DNA from: Bartonella sp. HY038
GTDB taxonomy: Bacteria > Pseudomonadota > Alphaproteobacteria > Rhizobiales > Rhizobiaceae
Direction of reading: 5' to 3'
NCBI RefSeq assembly: GCF_014117425.1
Contig: NZ_CP059725.1
Location: 434,001 to 498,000, forward strand
DNA length: 64,000 bases
The notes beneath the pieces are model-generated. The model was not told the DNA's origin. It was given only the letters and a program-made list of their open reading frames with translations, and searched no databases. The position numbers were made by a program, and so were the translations under genes. Positions 17,334-25,554 of the stretch are shown in pieces; the stretch's first letter is position 1; each line of letters begins with the position of its first letter.

Positions 17334-18911
17334 ATGCTGCGATTGATTGACGGATTTAAGCATTTAACAGGCATCAAACGGCAATTGATAAGTTTCATAT
17401 TTGGCGCGCTTATGGCGTTTGCACTTGCACCTTTTCATCTGTTTTTTCTTTGTTTCATTAGCTTTCCTGTCCTTGTCTGGTTGATTGATGGCATAAATGA
17501 GCGCGTAAATGGGGTAAAAAAATATAGCTTAATAGCTTTAACTGGATGGAGTTTTGGTTTTGGCTATTTTGTTTTTGGGCTTTGGTGGCTATCGAGCGCA
17601 ATGTTTGTAGATTTTGCTAGCTATTATTGGGCAATTCCGTTTGCAATTTTTGGCTTACCGGCATTTCTTGCGCTTTACTATGGTTTAGCTGCTGTGGTTG
17701 CCGCCATCTTAAATTGGAATTACTATGGGCGGATTGTTACTTTAAGCTTGACATTTGGCCTTGCAGAATGGTTGCGCGGTGTAGCCTTTACCGGCTTTCC
17801 ATGGAATAGCATTGGCTACACAGCTATGCCCAATGTAGCATCAATGCAGATAGCCTCGTTGATTGGCGTTTTAGGGGTAAATTTTCTTGCGGTGTTGGTT
17901 TATGCAACACCTGCTATTCTTGCTGATGGAAAAGAGCGTAAAATCGCATTTTCGCTTGCAGGGTTACTTATCGTCTTCGATGTCGGTTTTGGTGCCTATC
18001 GACTTTCCTTTGCGCCTAATAATTACGCCAATGGGGATGAGATTATGGTGCGTTTGGTGCAACCATCTATTGATCAAAGCGAAAAGCAAGATGCAGTTTT
18101 GGCACGGCAAAATTATGATGAATTGGTATCATTATCGATTGAAGAAAATCCAGAAAGTTCAAGAAAGCCCGATATTATTATTTGGCCGGAAACGGCTTTG
18201 CCCTATTATCTTGATTATACCCCAGAATTAAAGGAAAACATAGCAAGCCTATTGCAAGATAAACAACTGCTCATGACAGGCAGTGTTAGACTTTCCTATG
18301 ATGAGAATGGTAAACAAAGCTTTTATAACTCCATGCAAATTGTCGATAAAAGCGGGGATGTTATTGCTTATGCCGATAAGGTGCACCTTGTGCCATTTGG
18401 TGAATATATGCCCTTCAGTGAATTTTTTAAGCAGTTTGGTCTTTCGGCTATAGCAGAAACCGTTGGTGGTTATAGCACTGCGAGCGATCATAAAACGCTG
18501 ACGCTTTCTGAACGACTGACGATTTTGCCACTTATCTGTTATGAAGCTATTTTTCCAAATGAAATGGATTATAGCGGCGATAGACCTAATGTTTTGGTCA
18601 ATCTTACCAATGATGCATGGTTTGGCCAAACTCCCGGACCGTGGCAGCATTTTCAGCAGGCACGCTTGCGGGCGGTTGAGCAAAATATGCCGCTGATTAG
18701 GGCGACCAATAATGGTATTACCGCCGTGGTTGATCCTTATGGAAGAATCATCGGGCAAATTGAACAGAATCGTGTTGCCTATCTTGATGCGCCAATTCCA
18801 AGCTATAACGCACCAAATTGGCATAAGATTTCAAATGGTAAAGAAATTTTATCTATAATTCTAATTTTATCAATCTTTAGTGGGTTTTTAAGGCGCTACA
18901 GCCGCCGCTGA
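17334..18911 (+). CDS. lnt: Apolipoprotein N-acyltransferase
   Basis: Inner-membrane enzyme that adds the third acyl chain to the N-terminal cysteine of lipoproteins. Several N-terminal helices precede a nitrilase-like periplasmic domain with the catalytic triad visible: Glu in IIWPETALPYY, Lys in ADKVHLVPFGEYMPF and Cys in LPLICYEAIFPNE. I choose ATG 17334 (AAAGGA 8 bases upstream) over the in-frame ATG at 17316. The product is 525 residues, the usual length. Confidence 0.96.
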   Translation: MLRLIDGFKHLTGIKRQLISFIFGALMAFALAPFHLFFLCFISFPVLVWLIDGINERVNGVKKYSLIALTGWSFGFGYFVFGLWWLSSAMFVDFASYYWAIPFAIFGLPAFLALYYGLAAVVAAILNWNYYGRIVTLSLTFGLAEWLRGVAFTGFPWNSIGYTAMPNVASMQIASLIGVLGVNFLAVLVYATPAILADGKERKIAFSLAGLLIVFDVGFGAYRLSFAPNNYANGDEIMVRLVQPSIDQSEKQDAVLARQNYDELVSLSIEENPESSRKPDIIIWPETALPYYLDYTPELKENIASLLQDKQLLMTGSVRLSYDENGKQSFYNSMQIVDKSGDVIAYADKVHLVPFGEYMPFSEFFKQFGLSAIAETVGGYSTASDHKTLTLSERLTILPLICYEAIFPNEMDYSGDRPNVLVNLTNDAWFGQTPGPWQHFQQARLRAVEQNMPLIRATNNGITAVVDPYGRIIGQIEQNRVAYLDAPIPSYNAPNWHKISNGKEILSIILILSIFSGFLRRYSRR

Positions 18912-19048
18912 TCAATTGACATTGGGGCATTATTATTATGTTATGCAAGCATTGCGACAGATGTTTTTGTAAAATTATCATCTGATAGGGATATCTAATC
19001 TTATTATTGTAAAATGGCCGGGAAAAGCGCTGATAAGCGAAAAACATA

Positions 19049-19462
19049 ATGACAGTAAAGAAAAAACAACCAGATCCAATTGATGTATATGTGGGAAGCC
19101 GCATTCGTTTGCGTCGTAATTCTATAGGGCTTAGTCAAGAAAAACTAGGCGAACAACTTGGAATTACTTTTCAGCAAGTGCAAAAATACGAGAAGGGTAC
19201 AAATAGGGTAGGTGCAAGTCGTCTGCAAGCAATTGCAGAAACCTTGGAAGTGCCGGTATCCTTCTTTTTTGAAGATGTGTCCAATAGTGAACTTGATGAA
19301 GGATTTGCCGAAGCCGAAGCCAATCCTTTGGAAATGGTTTCAAGTGGCGAAGGATTACAGTTAATTCGTGCTTTCACGAATATCAAAGACCCTAAAGTCA
19401 GACGCAAAATTATTGATCTTGCCAAGGCTTTATCGCAAGACGATCACCTTGAGGATAGATAG
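19049..19462 (+). CDS. XRE-family helix-turn-helix regulator
   Basis: A 137-residue regulator with an N-terminal HTH_3 domain (VGSRIRLRRNSIGLSQEKLG, then FQQVQKYEKGTNRVGASRLQ) and a C-terminal helical tail ending in an IIDLAKAL segment. This small XRE protein follows lnt in Brucella and other Rhizobiales, where metK usually comes next. Here metK is absent and the conserved order ends. Targets are unknown. Confidence 0.92.
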   Translation: MTVKKKQPDPIDVYVGSRIRLRRNSIGLSQEKLGEQLGITFQQVQKYEKGTNRVGASRLQAIAETLEVPVSFFFEDVSNSELDEGFAEAEANPLEMVSSGEGLQLIRAFTNIKDPKVRRKIIDLAKALSQDDHLEDR

Positions 19463-19948
19463 TTTTGACAATGATATAGCGGGAAACAAGACGTTTTATT
19501 GCTTTTAACTTTATGCTTAATTTTATATTTACTTCGTTAATACAGTGCCAGAATAGTAGCTTTTATATTATTGTATTATTTTATAATTAATAAAATTCAT
19601 AGTAATATATATTAGGTAAAAATTGAATTTTGAAGTTTTAATATGATTTAAAAAGACTGATGTTATTTCAGTTAATATTGGCTTTACGAGCTTCGCTTAA
19701 TGCTTTTTTCAAAAAATTTTATTATTATATTTCATTGCCTTATCACTACTGGCGGCATAATTTTGATCAAGGATTATTGCCTCAAGCTATGCATAATGGT
19801 TTAGAGCCCCATCTTTCAAAAAAATTTGAATTAACAAGGTTAAGTGCGCTCATGCTGTCATCATATGCAGCTTTTTATAGGTGAAATCCTAAGAGCAAAG
19901 CCTCTATCATTGATTGTATGTTTTTAAGTCCCATCATGATAAAAAAAA
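19463..19948. other. Gene-free AT-rich region at a synteny break
   Basis: Nothing convincing. A 74-codon open frame at 19660-19884 has no ribosome-binding site and no recognisable motif. In related genomes metK and trmB would be expected after the XRE gene, so a rearrangement point may lie here. Confidence 0.4.
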
Positions 19949-19979
19949 GCGTATTCAGCTTTTAAAAAGCCAAATACGC
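19949..19979 (-). terminator. Rho-independent terminator of the parvulin gene
   Basis: On the minus strand GCGTATTTGGCTTTTTAAAA folds with GCTGAATACGC, giving a stem with a two-base internal mismatch, followed by eight T. It ends transcription of the peptidyl-prolyl isomerase gene that stops at 20008. Confidence 0.85.
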
Positions 19980-20007
19980 CATTTTATTTCAATAGGTTAA
20001 AACCGGC

Positions 20008-20946
20008 TTATTCTTCTTCGCCGCCTTCAACGGCAATTTTATCAACTGCCTCTTTCATGTACTCTGCAACATCCTTATCAGGATAGGTAACAGCAAAATC
20101 GCTAATGGTTTTCTTCACCAATTCATTGTAATTTTGTTGCATCAACATATTTTCAATCTTTGGCTTTTCATCAGCATATTCTGGTGGCTGCTTATCGCGG
20201 ATATCTTCAACCTTAATAACATGCCAACCAAATTGTGATTTAACCGGTGCTTTGGTGTATTCGCCGGCCTTAAGGGCAAAGGCAGCATCTTCAAAAGGCT
20301 TTACCATTTGTCCTTTGATGAAATAGCCAAGATCTCCGCCATTTGCACTAGATCCGTCGGTTGAGGATTCTTTAGCAATTTTTTCAAAATCTTCACCAGC
20401 TTCTAAACGCTCAATAACCTTTTTAGCGTCAGCTTCACTGTCAACAAGAATATGGCGGGCATGCACTTCAACTTCTTTAGGCATGTTGGCTATTTCTTTG
20501 TCATAAAAAGCCTTAACTTCCTCTTCTTTTACTGACTGCTTTAGCTTTTCGGCAAGGTAAGCCTGCTGCAGGTTACTTTCGAGAACCAATTCAGAGCGCA
20601 TTTTGAAAGTTGGATCTTGGTCGATTTTTTCTTTAAGTGCTGCAGTCGAAAATGCTTTTAATGAAACATAAACTTCTAACGCACGCAAACGGCGTTGCGC
20701 TAAGGTCTCAGGTGTGCCAGGAACAATAATATTAGCCCAAGCGTCAAGATCCTTGGTTGTCATGTTCTTGCCATCAATCACGGCAATGACTTGATCTGGG
20801 CCAAAGGTTTTAGTTTCTGCCTTGCTAACTTGCTCAGCCTCTGGCTGCGGCATCGCAGGGCTTTCCGTTTCCTGCGCTTGAGCAACCAGACTGCTTCCTA
20901 AGATTAAGGTAGAAGCCACAAGCATGGCTTTCAATTTCGACTTCAT
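20008..20946 (-). CDS. Parvulin-type peptidyl-prolyl cis-trans isomerase, exported
   Basis: Periplasmic PpiC/SurA-like foldase of 312 residues. It has a signal peptide ([20 protein letters not shown], cleavage near AQAQ), a SurA-N-like helical region, and a rotamase domain starting [15 protein letters not shown] with [20 protein letters not shown] and [14 protein letters not shown]. The ATG at 20946 has a strong AAGGAG six bases upstream, so the longer frame is not needed. The C-terminus is acidic. It probably helps fold outer-membrane proteins such as the autotransporters nearby; that link is inference. Confidence 0.93.
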   Translation of the reverse strand: MKSKLKAMLVASTLILGSSLVAQAQETESPAMPQPEAEQVSKAETKTFGPDQVIAVIDGKNMTTKDLDAWANIIVPGTPETLAQRRLRALEVYVSLKAFSTAALKEKIDQDPTFKMRSELVLESNLQQAYLAEKLKQSVKEEEVKAFYDKEIANMPKEVEVHARHILVDSEADAKKVIERLEAGEDFEKIAKESSTDGSSANGGDLGYFIKGQMVKPFEDAAFALKAGEYTKAPVKSQFGWHVIKVEDIRDKQPPEYADEKPKIENMLMQQNYNELVKKTISDFAVTYPDKDVAEYMKEAVDKIAVEGGEEE

Positions 20947-21528
20947 GTAAAACTCCTTAGCAGGAAGAGGGCGCCTTGCCCCCTTTGAATAAATATGGCT
21001 TATCATGGAAGAGTTGCGATTTTAAATGGAAAAGTAAAATGGTTGATAAAGATAATTTCATTAATAATCTTTAATTTCATTTTTCCTTTTTTAAGCAATA
21101 GCTTCAATCTTGTCCGTAAATTTAACAAGTTTAGAAAGTTTAAGCTTAACAGCAATTCTTCATAACTACCTTTTAGCGACTCTAGTCAGGATAACGGCAA
21201 AATTTTGATTTGAAAAGCATTATGGTGCAAATTTTATAATTTCACGTAAATATTAAATATGATTAATAAAAGATATAATTATTTAAAGTGAATGGGTTAG
21301 GCGTTTCGTTGCTGCTATTTGGTTGCTTTTCCTTGGCGATCACGTTTAATTATATATTTTTAATGTGAAGATATTTTTTTTTATATCGATTATATCTAGT
21401 CTTAGCGCAAAGGTTAAGTATTTACCGCTTAGGTGATTATTGGTTGGTTGATCTATAATTTAGTGAATATAAAATATTTTGCATATTTGCTGTTATAAAA
21501 CATCGGCAAAGATAAGGGGGAACTGAAT
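20947..21528. other. Divergent intergenic region
   Basis: About 580 AT-rich bases between two divergent genes. No gene is supported; promoters for both must lie here. AAGGGGG at 21515-21521 is the ribosome-binding site of the downstream gene. Confidence 0.4.
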
Positions 21529-22473
21529 ATGAAAACGCGTTTGATAAAAGCTGATCGTTCGGTTGCTTTGCCAATGTTAGCTGATGGTTGTTATTATCAT
21601 CTTAGCTATACAGTACTTATTAATGGTGATCTTGCCATTCTCTCAACTGATTTTGATTTAATTGCTTGGTGGCGCAATGATCAAAAAAGTGCAAAATTAC
21701 CCGAAAAAATAAACTATCTCATTGCGATATTTGATGGCGAAACATTTAAAGCCAAAGCATCGTTTGCGATGCGTGATCCAATATATCCTTTAATAGATCA
21801 ATTTTCCAATGGTGACTGGTTGGTGGTAAATCCACGTTGTTATAATAGGGGGGATAAAAATGCTATGCGCATTGCGCCAACAGGCGCAATTATGAGCCAA
21901 TTTAATTTAGGCGATGCGATTGAGCATGCGCAAATTAATAAGCATGATGAGATTATCATTGGCTTTTTTGACGAAGGCACAAATTATAATCGTGGCTGGG
22001 ATGCAAGTGGTGCGCGCGAAAATTTTGCTCTTGCACCGATTATCTGCTGTGATGGCAATGGCAAGCCTTTATGGTCGGTTGATAAGGAAATGGACAGCTT
22101 TTATATTGTTGATTGTTACGCATTAAATATTGGTAGCAACGAAGCCTATGCTTATTATGATAGCGATTATATAATTATAGCATTAAGCCCGCAAGGTATT
22201 ACTGCACATTGGCAAGCAGATATAAAGGGCGGTAAAATGTTAGCTTTCAACCAAGATCATTTGGTAGTGGCTTGCAGTTATGATGATCCTAACCTTATAG
22301 AAATTATAGCAAAGAATGATGCTGCCAAGCATTATTTAGCCCATATGGATAGTGCACAGCCTTTGCAAGTGATTGGTGGGCGAGATGACCAGTTACACTA
22401 TATTTGTGGCGATCAATGGTTGACTTTTTGTGTCACCTCAATCGTTAATCAATTGAAAGAGCACCAAGGGTGA
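21529..22473 (+). CDS. Hypothetical protein, possible beta-propeller
   Basis: I do not recognise this 314-residue protein. It lacks a signal peptide and membrane helices. Its strand-rich blocks recur with the pattern of a short hydrophobic strand, polar turn and aromatic strand (ADGCYYHLSYTVLINGDLAI, FSNGDWLVVNPRC, HDEIIIGFFDEG, NQDHLVVACSYDD, DDQLHYICGDQW), which suggests a six- to seven-bladed propeller. A strong ribosome-binding site (AAGGGGG) argues that it is expressed. It has no operon partner. Confidence 0.65.
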   Translation: MKTRLIKADRSVALPMLADGCYYHLSYTVLINGDLAILSTDFDLIAWWRNDQKSAKLPEKINYLIAIFDGETFKAKASFAMRDPIYPLIDQFSNGDWLVVNPRCYNRGDKNAMRIAPTGAIMSQFNLGDAIEHAQINKHDEIIIGFFDEGTNYNRGWDASGARENFALAPIICCDGNGKPLWSVDKEMDSFYIVDCYALNIGSNEAYAYYDSDYIIIALSPQGITAHWQADIKGGKMLAFNQDHLVVACSYDDPNLIEIIAKNDAAKHYLAHMDSAQPLQVIGGRDDQLHYICGDQWLTFCVTSIVNQLKEHQG

Positions 22474-22571
22474 TATGCTAAAGCACAATTTTTTTAACTG
22501 TAATAGATAGTCGGTATCATCATCGCATAAGCTTGGTATTTTGAAAAGTAAAAGTTTGACTAATAAGATTT

Positions 22572-22973
22572 TTAGTAATTAAGAATTTCTTGAATTGATA
22601 ATTTTTTATTTATAAATCTTATGTTTTTTGCAGAAAAATAAAAAACTTCTCCCCAGCTTTCTTCAATTCTCAAAAGGTCATAACCTTCTTTATATTTAGT
22701 ACTATACCGCTTAGTTATTAAAGAAAATTCATCACTATCTTCTTCTACAAGAGATATAAAATTTCTATTAACATCAGAAATCCAATGAGTTGGACAGCTG
22801 ATTAGATCAACATTTTCTAAAATAATTGCCTCATCATAAGGATCTGTTATATCCCAACACAATCCAATTTTTAAAATATCACCATAGTAACTTATAATAT
22901 CAATATCACGTGTCTCTATCTTGTTGTCATAATAAAACCTATTTATTTTATCAATGTAATCACGTGTAATCAC
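22572..22973 (-). CDS. Small orphan protein, very AT-rich
   Basis: A 133-residue protein of unknown function. It begins at GTG 22973 with GGAG seven bases upstream. It is acidic, rich in Ile, Asp and Tyr, contains no membrane helix, and has blocks such as ILKIGLCWDITDPYDEAIIL and EESWGEVFYFSAKNIRFI. Codon use is strongly A/T-biased, like the island at 52-60 kb and unlike the flanking genes. Size and composition would fit a horizontally acquired immunity-type protein, but that is a guess. Confidence 0.55.
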   Translation of the reverse strand: MITRDYIDKINRFYYDNKIETRDIDIISYYGDILKIGLCWDITDPYDEAIILENVDLISCPTHWISDVNRNFISLVEEDSDEFSLITKRYSTKYKEGYDLLRIEESWGEVFYFSAKNIRFINKKLSIQEILNY

Positions 22974-23120
22974 TTATTAACTCCAAATTTCTTAACCGTT
23001 TTTTGGTTGTTACTCTAATGATAATTATTTCACTTTGGTGGTCAATGGCTGATGTTTTGGTTGTCCAATCGTCAAACAATAAAAGTATTAAACGATCAAT
23101 ATCTGCTGAGAAGCGAAGTT

Positions 23121-24011
23121 TTAAGCAAAATTATGAAAATTTAATAATTGGCTAAGGTTATAATGTTCCTCATCGCTTAAGCTTTGCAGTGGCAAAGGCA
23201 ATGAGGGATGGTCGGTTTTCTTTAAGATTTCAGCAGCTGTAGCAATAACGCGCAAGGAACCATATTTTTCAAAAAGGCGCCAAAGTAGTAATAGTGCAGT
23301 TGAAACAAGATTTTCATCACCATTTAGCTTGTTTTCAGCTTCGATCTGTAAATCTAATGCAAGCTTGGGGAATAGTCCGCCCAATACTGAAAACCAGCAA
23401 TCACAACCAGCACTAAGCCCACGGGCAGCTTGTGCATCTCCGCTAATGCCAATTTTAACATGGCTTGGTATGTCTTGGCGCAATTGCTTTATAAAGGTTT
23501 TTGCTTGGTTTAAATCCTTTGGTATTTGGCCAATTTTAATTGCGGCAATATTGGGTAGATTGCAAATTTTGCCGTATAATTCGTTATTGAAAACAAATTT
23601 CGTGGTTTGTGGATTATCATAAACGCAAAGTGGCACGGAAATATTATGGCAAACATCGCGATAAAGCCCAAATACTTCTGCTTCACTCAATGGTTGATAA
23701 GATAGTGGCGCAAGCAAAAGTGCTTTTACGCCGGCCTTTTGTGCGTCATCGGCTAAATGGCAAACATCACGGCTGCGTAACGCGCCGATGGAAACCATAA
23801 CAGGCTTATCGCCTGCATGTTCTAGTCCTATTTGGGTGAGATGTAATCGCTCGGCTCTGTTTAAATATGCATAGCAACCAGTGGAACCTAAAAGCCCAAT
23901 TGATGCTATGTCGTGCTTTGACAAATTATCGATGAGTTTGATGAAATGGTGTTCTTGAACACCATTTTCATTCATGGGAGTAAGTGGAAATGCACTAAGG
24001 CCAGAAAACAT
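23121..24011 (-). CDS. Dihydrodipicolinate synthase-family aldolase
   Basis: A class I aldolase/lyase of the DapA/NanA family, 296 residues, TIM barrel. Seen are GLLGSTGCYAYLNRAER (the GxTGE-like loop, with Cys-Tyr in place of Gly-Glu), the catalytic tyrosine in VPLCVYDNPQTT, and the Schiff-base lysine in NIAAIKIGQ. The altered GxTGE loop suggests a substrate other than that of true DapA. The start has GGGGAA upstream. It stands downstream of the tsaE fusion on the same strand, where addB-type genes would be expected in relatives. Confidence 0.85.
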   Translation of the reverse strand: MFSGLSAFPLTPMNENGVQEHHFIKLIDNLSKHDIASIGLLGSTGCYAYLNRAERLHLTQIGLEHAGDKPVMVSIGALRSRDVCHLADDAQKAGVKALLLAPLSYQPLSEAEVFGLYRDVCHNISVPLCVYDNPQTTKFVFNNELYGKICNLPNIAAIKIGQIPKDLNQAKTFIKQLRQDIPSHVKIGISGDAQAARGLSAGCDCWFSVLGGLFPKLALDLQIEAENKLNGDENLVSTALLLLWRLFEKYGSLRVIATAAEILKKTDHPSLPLPLQSLSDEEHYNLSQLLNFHNFA

Positions 24012-24051
24012 AATTTCCCCATACAGCCTAAATATTATGAGCTTTTAATTT

Positions 24052-25539
24052 TTAGCGAATAATATTCACCATGCGTAGAAAATCTTTAAGCGGTGACAAA
24101 GCTGGGTGCTTGAGATTGCGCAAGAGATAATCGGTCATGCGTGGTAAATGTTTTAAATATTGTGGTTTGCCATCACGCTTATCAAGACGAATAAATAGGC
24201 CGAGTAATTTACAAGCGCGCTGTGCCCCTAAAATTGCATAGGATTGGCGAAATTGTTTTTCATTAAACTGCTTATCAAGTAAAGCACGTTTTGAGCAATA
24301 ATGGCGGATAAGTGCTTCTTCAGTTGGTGCTGCAATGGTAATGCGCGCATCTTGGGCAAGAGACACCACATCATAAGCGGTTGGTCCCATTTGCGCATCT
24401 TGAAAGTCGATAAGGCCAATGCGGTCATTGCCTTCACGTTCGCTGCACCAAAGTATATTGGGGGAATGATAATCGCGCATGACCAAGCTTTTAGGCGCTG
24501 TTTCTAGTTCATCGAACAAAACATCCCAGATTTGATAATAATATTCGCGCATTTGGTCGATTGGCTCGACTTGTGAAATAAATGGCAAATACCAGTCCAA
24601 GAGCAAATTGGTTTCAATATGAAGTGCATCACGGTCATAATTGGGAATTTCAATACTTAAATCTTCCCAAACCGCATGTTTTGGCCAATCAACCTCATGA
24701 AAATCAGCTAAAAATGCCGTTGCTGCAAGATAGCGTTCGGTGACCGGTAAGCGGCGTTCATCAATAATGCCATCTTGCCCTAAATATTCAAGCAGCAATA
24801 GACCACTATCAAGGTCGCCAGCATAAATTTCTGGGGCGTTAAAATTATTTTCGCGGATAATACGGTCAATACCAACAAATTGGTCGATGCTTTGTGCAAG
24901 GTTCGCTGTCTTTGCATAGCTTGCACCAGTTTTTTCAGGCATTTCGAGTTGTGGCGCATCCATCAACACTTCGCATTTATCCTCGCCATAGGTGATAAGC
25001 TCATAGGCGCGCGCTGAAGCATCGCCGGCCAAAAAATGTCTTTTAGCTTCGCCCCGGTTATAGCGAATTAAAAAGTCTCGGATAATTGCTGTGCGCCGTA
25101 AACGCAAAGATGCTTCTTCATCAACGGCAATGATAACGCCGCGCCCATCATTTTCTTCAAAAATCCGTAATGAAAATGTAGGTCTTGGTAAAAGTCCTTC
25201 TGCCTTATCTGGCCACTCAACAATCAGCACACCATTATCAAGTGCTTGCTCAAGACCAAGCTCATAGATTTCTTCGGGGCTGCCAATACGGTAAAGATCG
25301 GCATGGGCAACAGGTAAGCGCAGTTCATTATAGGTTTGTACAAGAGTGAAGGTGGGGCTTGGTACATCCAATGTGTCATCATCAGCAAGGGTTTGAATAA
25401 TGCTACGGGCAAGGGTTGATTTTCCCATGCCTAAATCACCTTCAAGAATTATAAGATCACCTTTTTTTAAGGTTAAGGCAAGATCTTCGCCAAAACGCTT
25501 TGTTGCATCTTCATTACTGAGGTGAAGGGTTAATTCCAT
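24052..25539 (-). CDS. tsaE: TsaE / aminoglycoside-phosphotransferase-like fusion
   Basis: Two domains in 495 residues. Residues 1-150 are TsaE, the ATPase of the tRNA t6A37 threonylcarbamoyl system, with Walker A LEGDLGMGKSTLARSI and the VPSPTFTLVQTY block. Residues 165-495 are an APH/choline-kinase-like domain with the Brenner motif VMRDYHSPNILW and the metal-binding IGLIDFQDAQMG, similar to the sugar kinase AmgK of cell-wall recycling. This fusion is widespread in Rhizobiales. The gene starts 15 bases after divL ends and is probably co-transcribed with it. Confidence 0.93.
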   Translation of the reverse strand: MELTLHLSNEDATKRFGEDLALTLKKGDLIILEGDLGMGKSTLARSIIQTLADDDTLDVPSPTFTLVQTYNELRLPVAHADLYRIGSPEEIYELGLEQALDNGVLIVEWPDKAEGLLPRPTFSLRIFEENDGRGVIIAVDEEASLRLRRTAIIRDFLIRYNRGEAKRHFLAGDASARAYELITYGEDKCEVLMDAPQLEMPEKTGASYAKTANLAQSIDQFVGIDRIIRENNFNAPEIYAGDLDSGLLLLEYLGQDGIIDERRLPVTERYLAATAFLADFHEVDWPKHAVWEDLSIEIPNYDRDALHIETNLLLDWYLPFISQVEPIDQMREYYYQIWDVLFDELETAPKSLVMRDYHSPNILWCSEREGNDRIGLIDFQDAQMGPTAYDVVSLAQDARITIAAPTEEALIRHYCSKRALLDKQFNEKQFRQSYAILGAQRACKLLGLFIRLDKRDGKPQYLKHLPRMTDYLLRNLKHPALSPLKDFLRMVNIIR

Positions 25540-25554
25540 AGCAATTTAAACTTT

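Noticed and set aside
19660..19884. A 74-codon open frame after the XRE gene
   Set aside because: No ribosome-binding site, no motif, and composition typical of random AT-rich DNA; kept only as part of the intergenic note.
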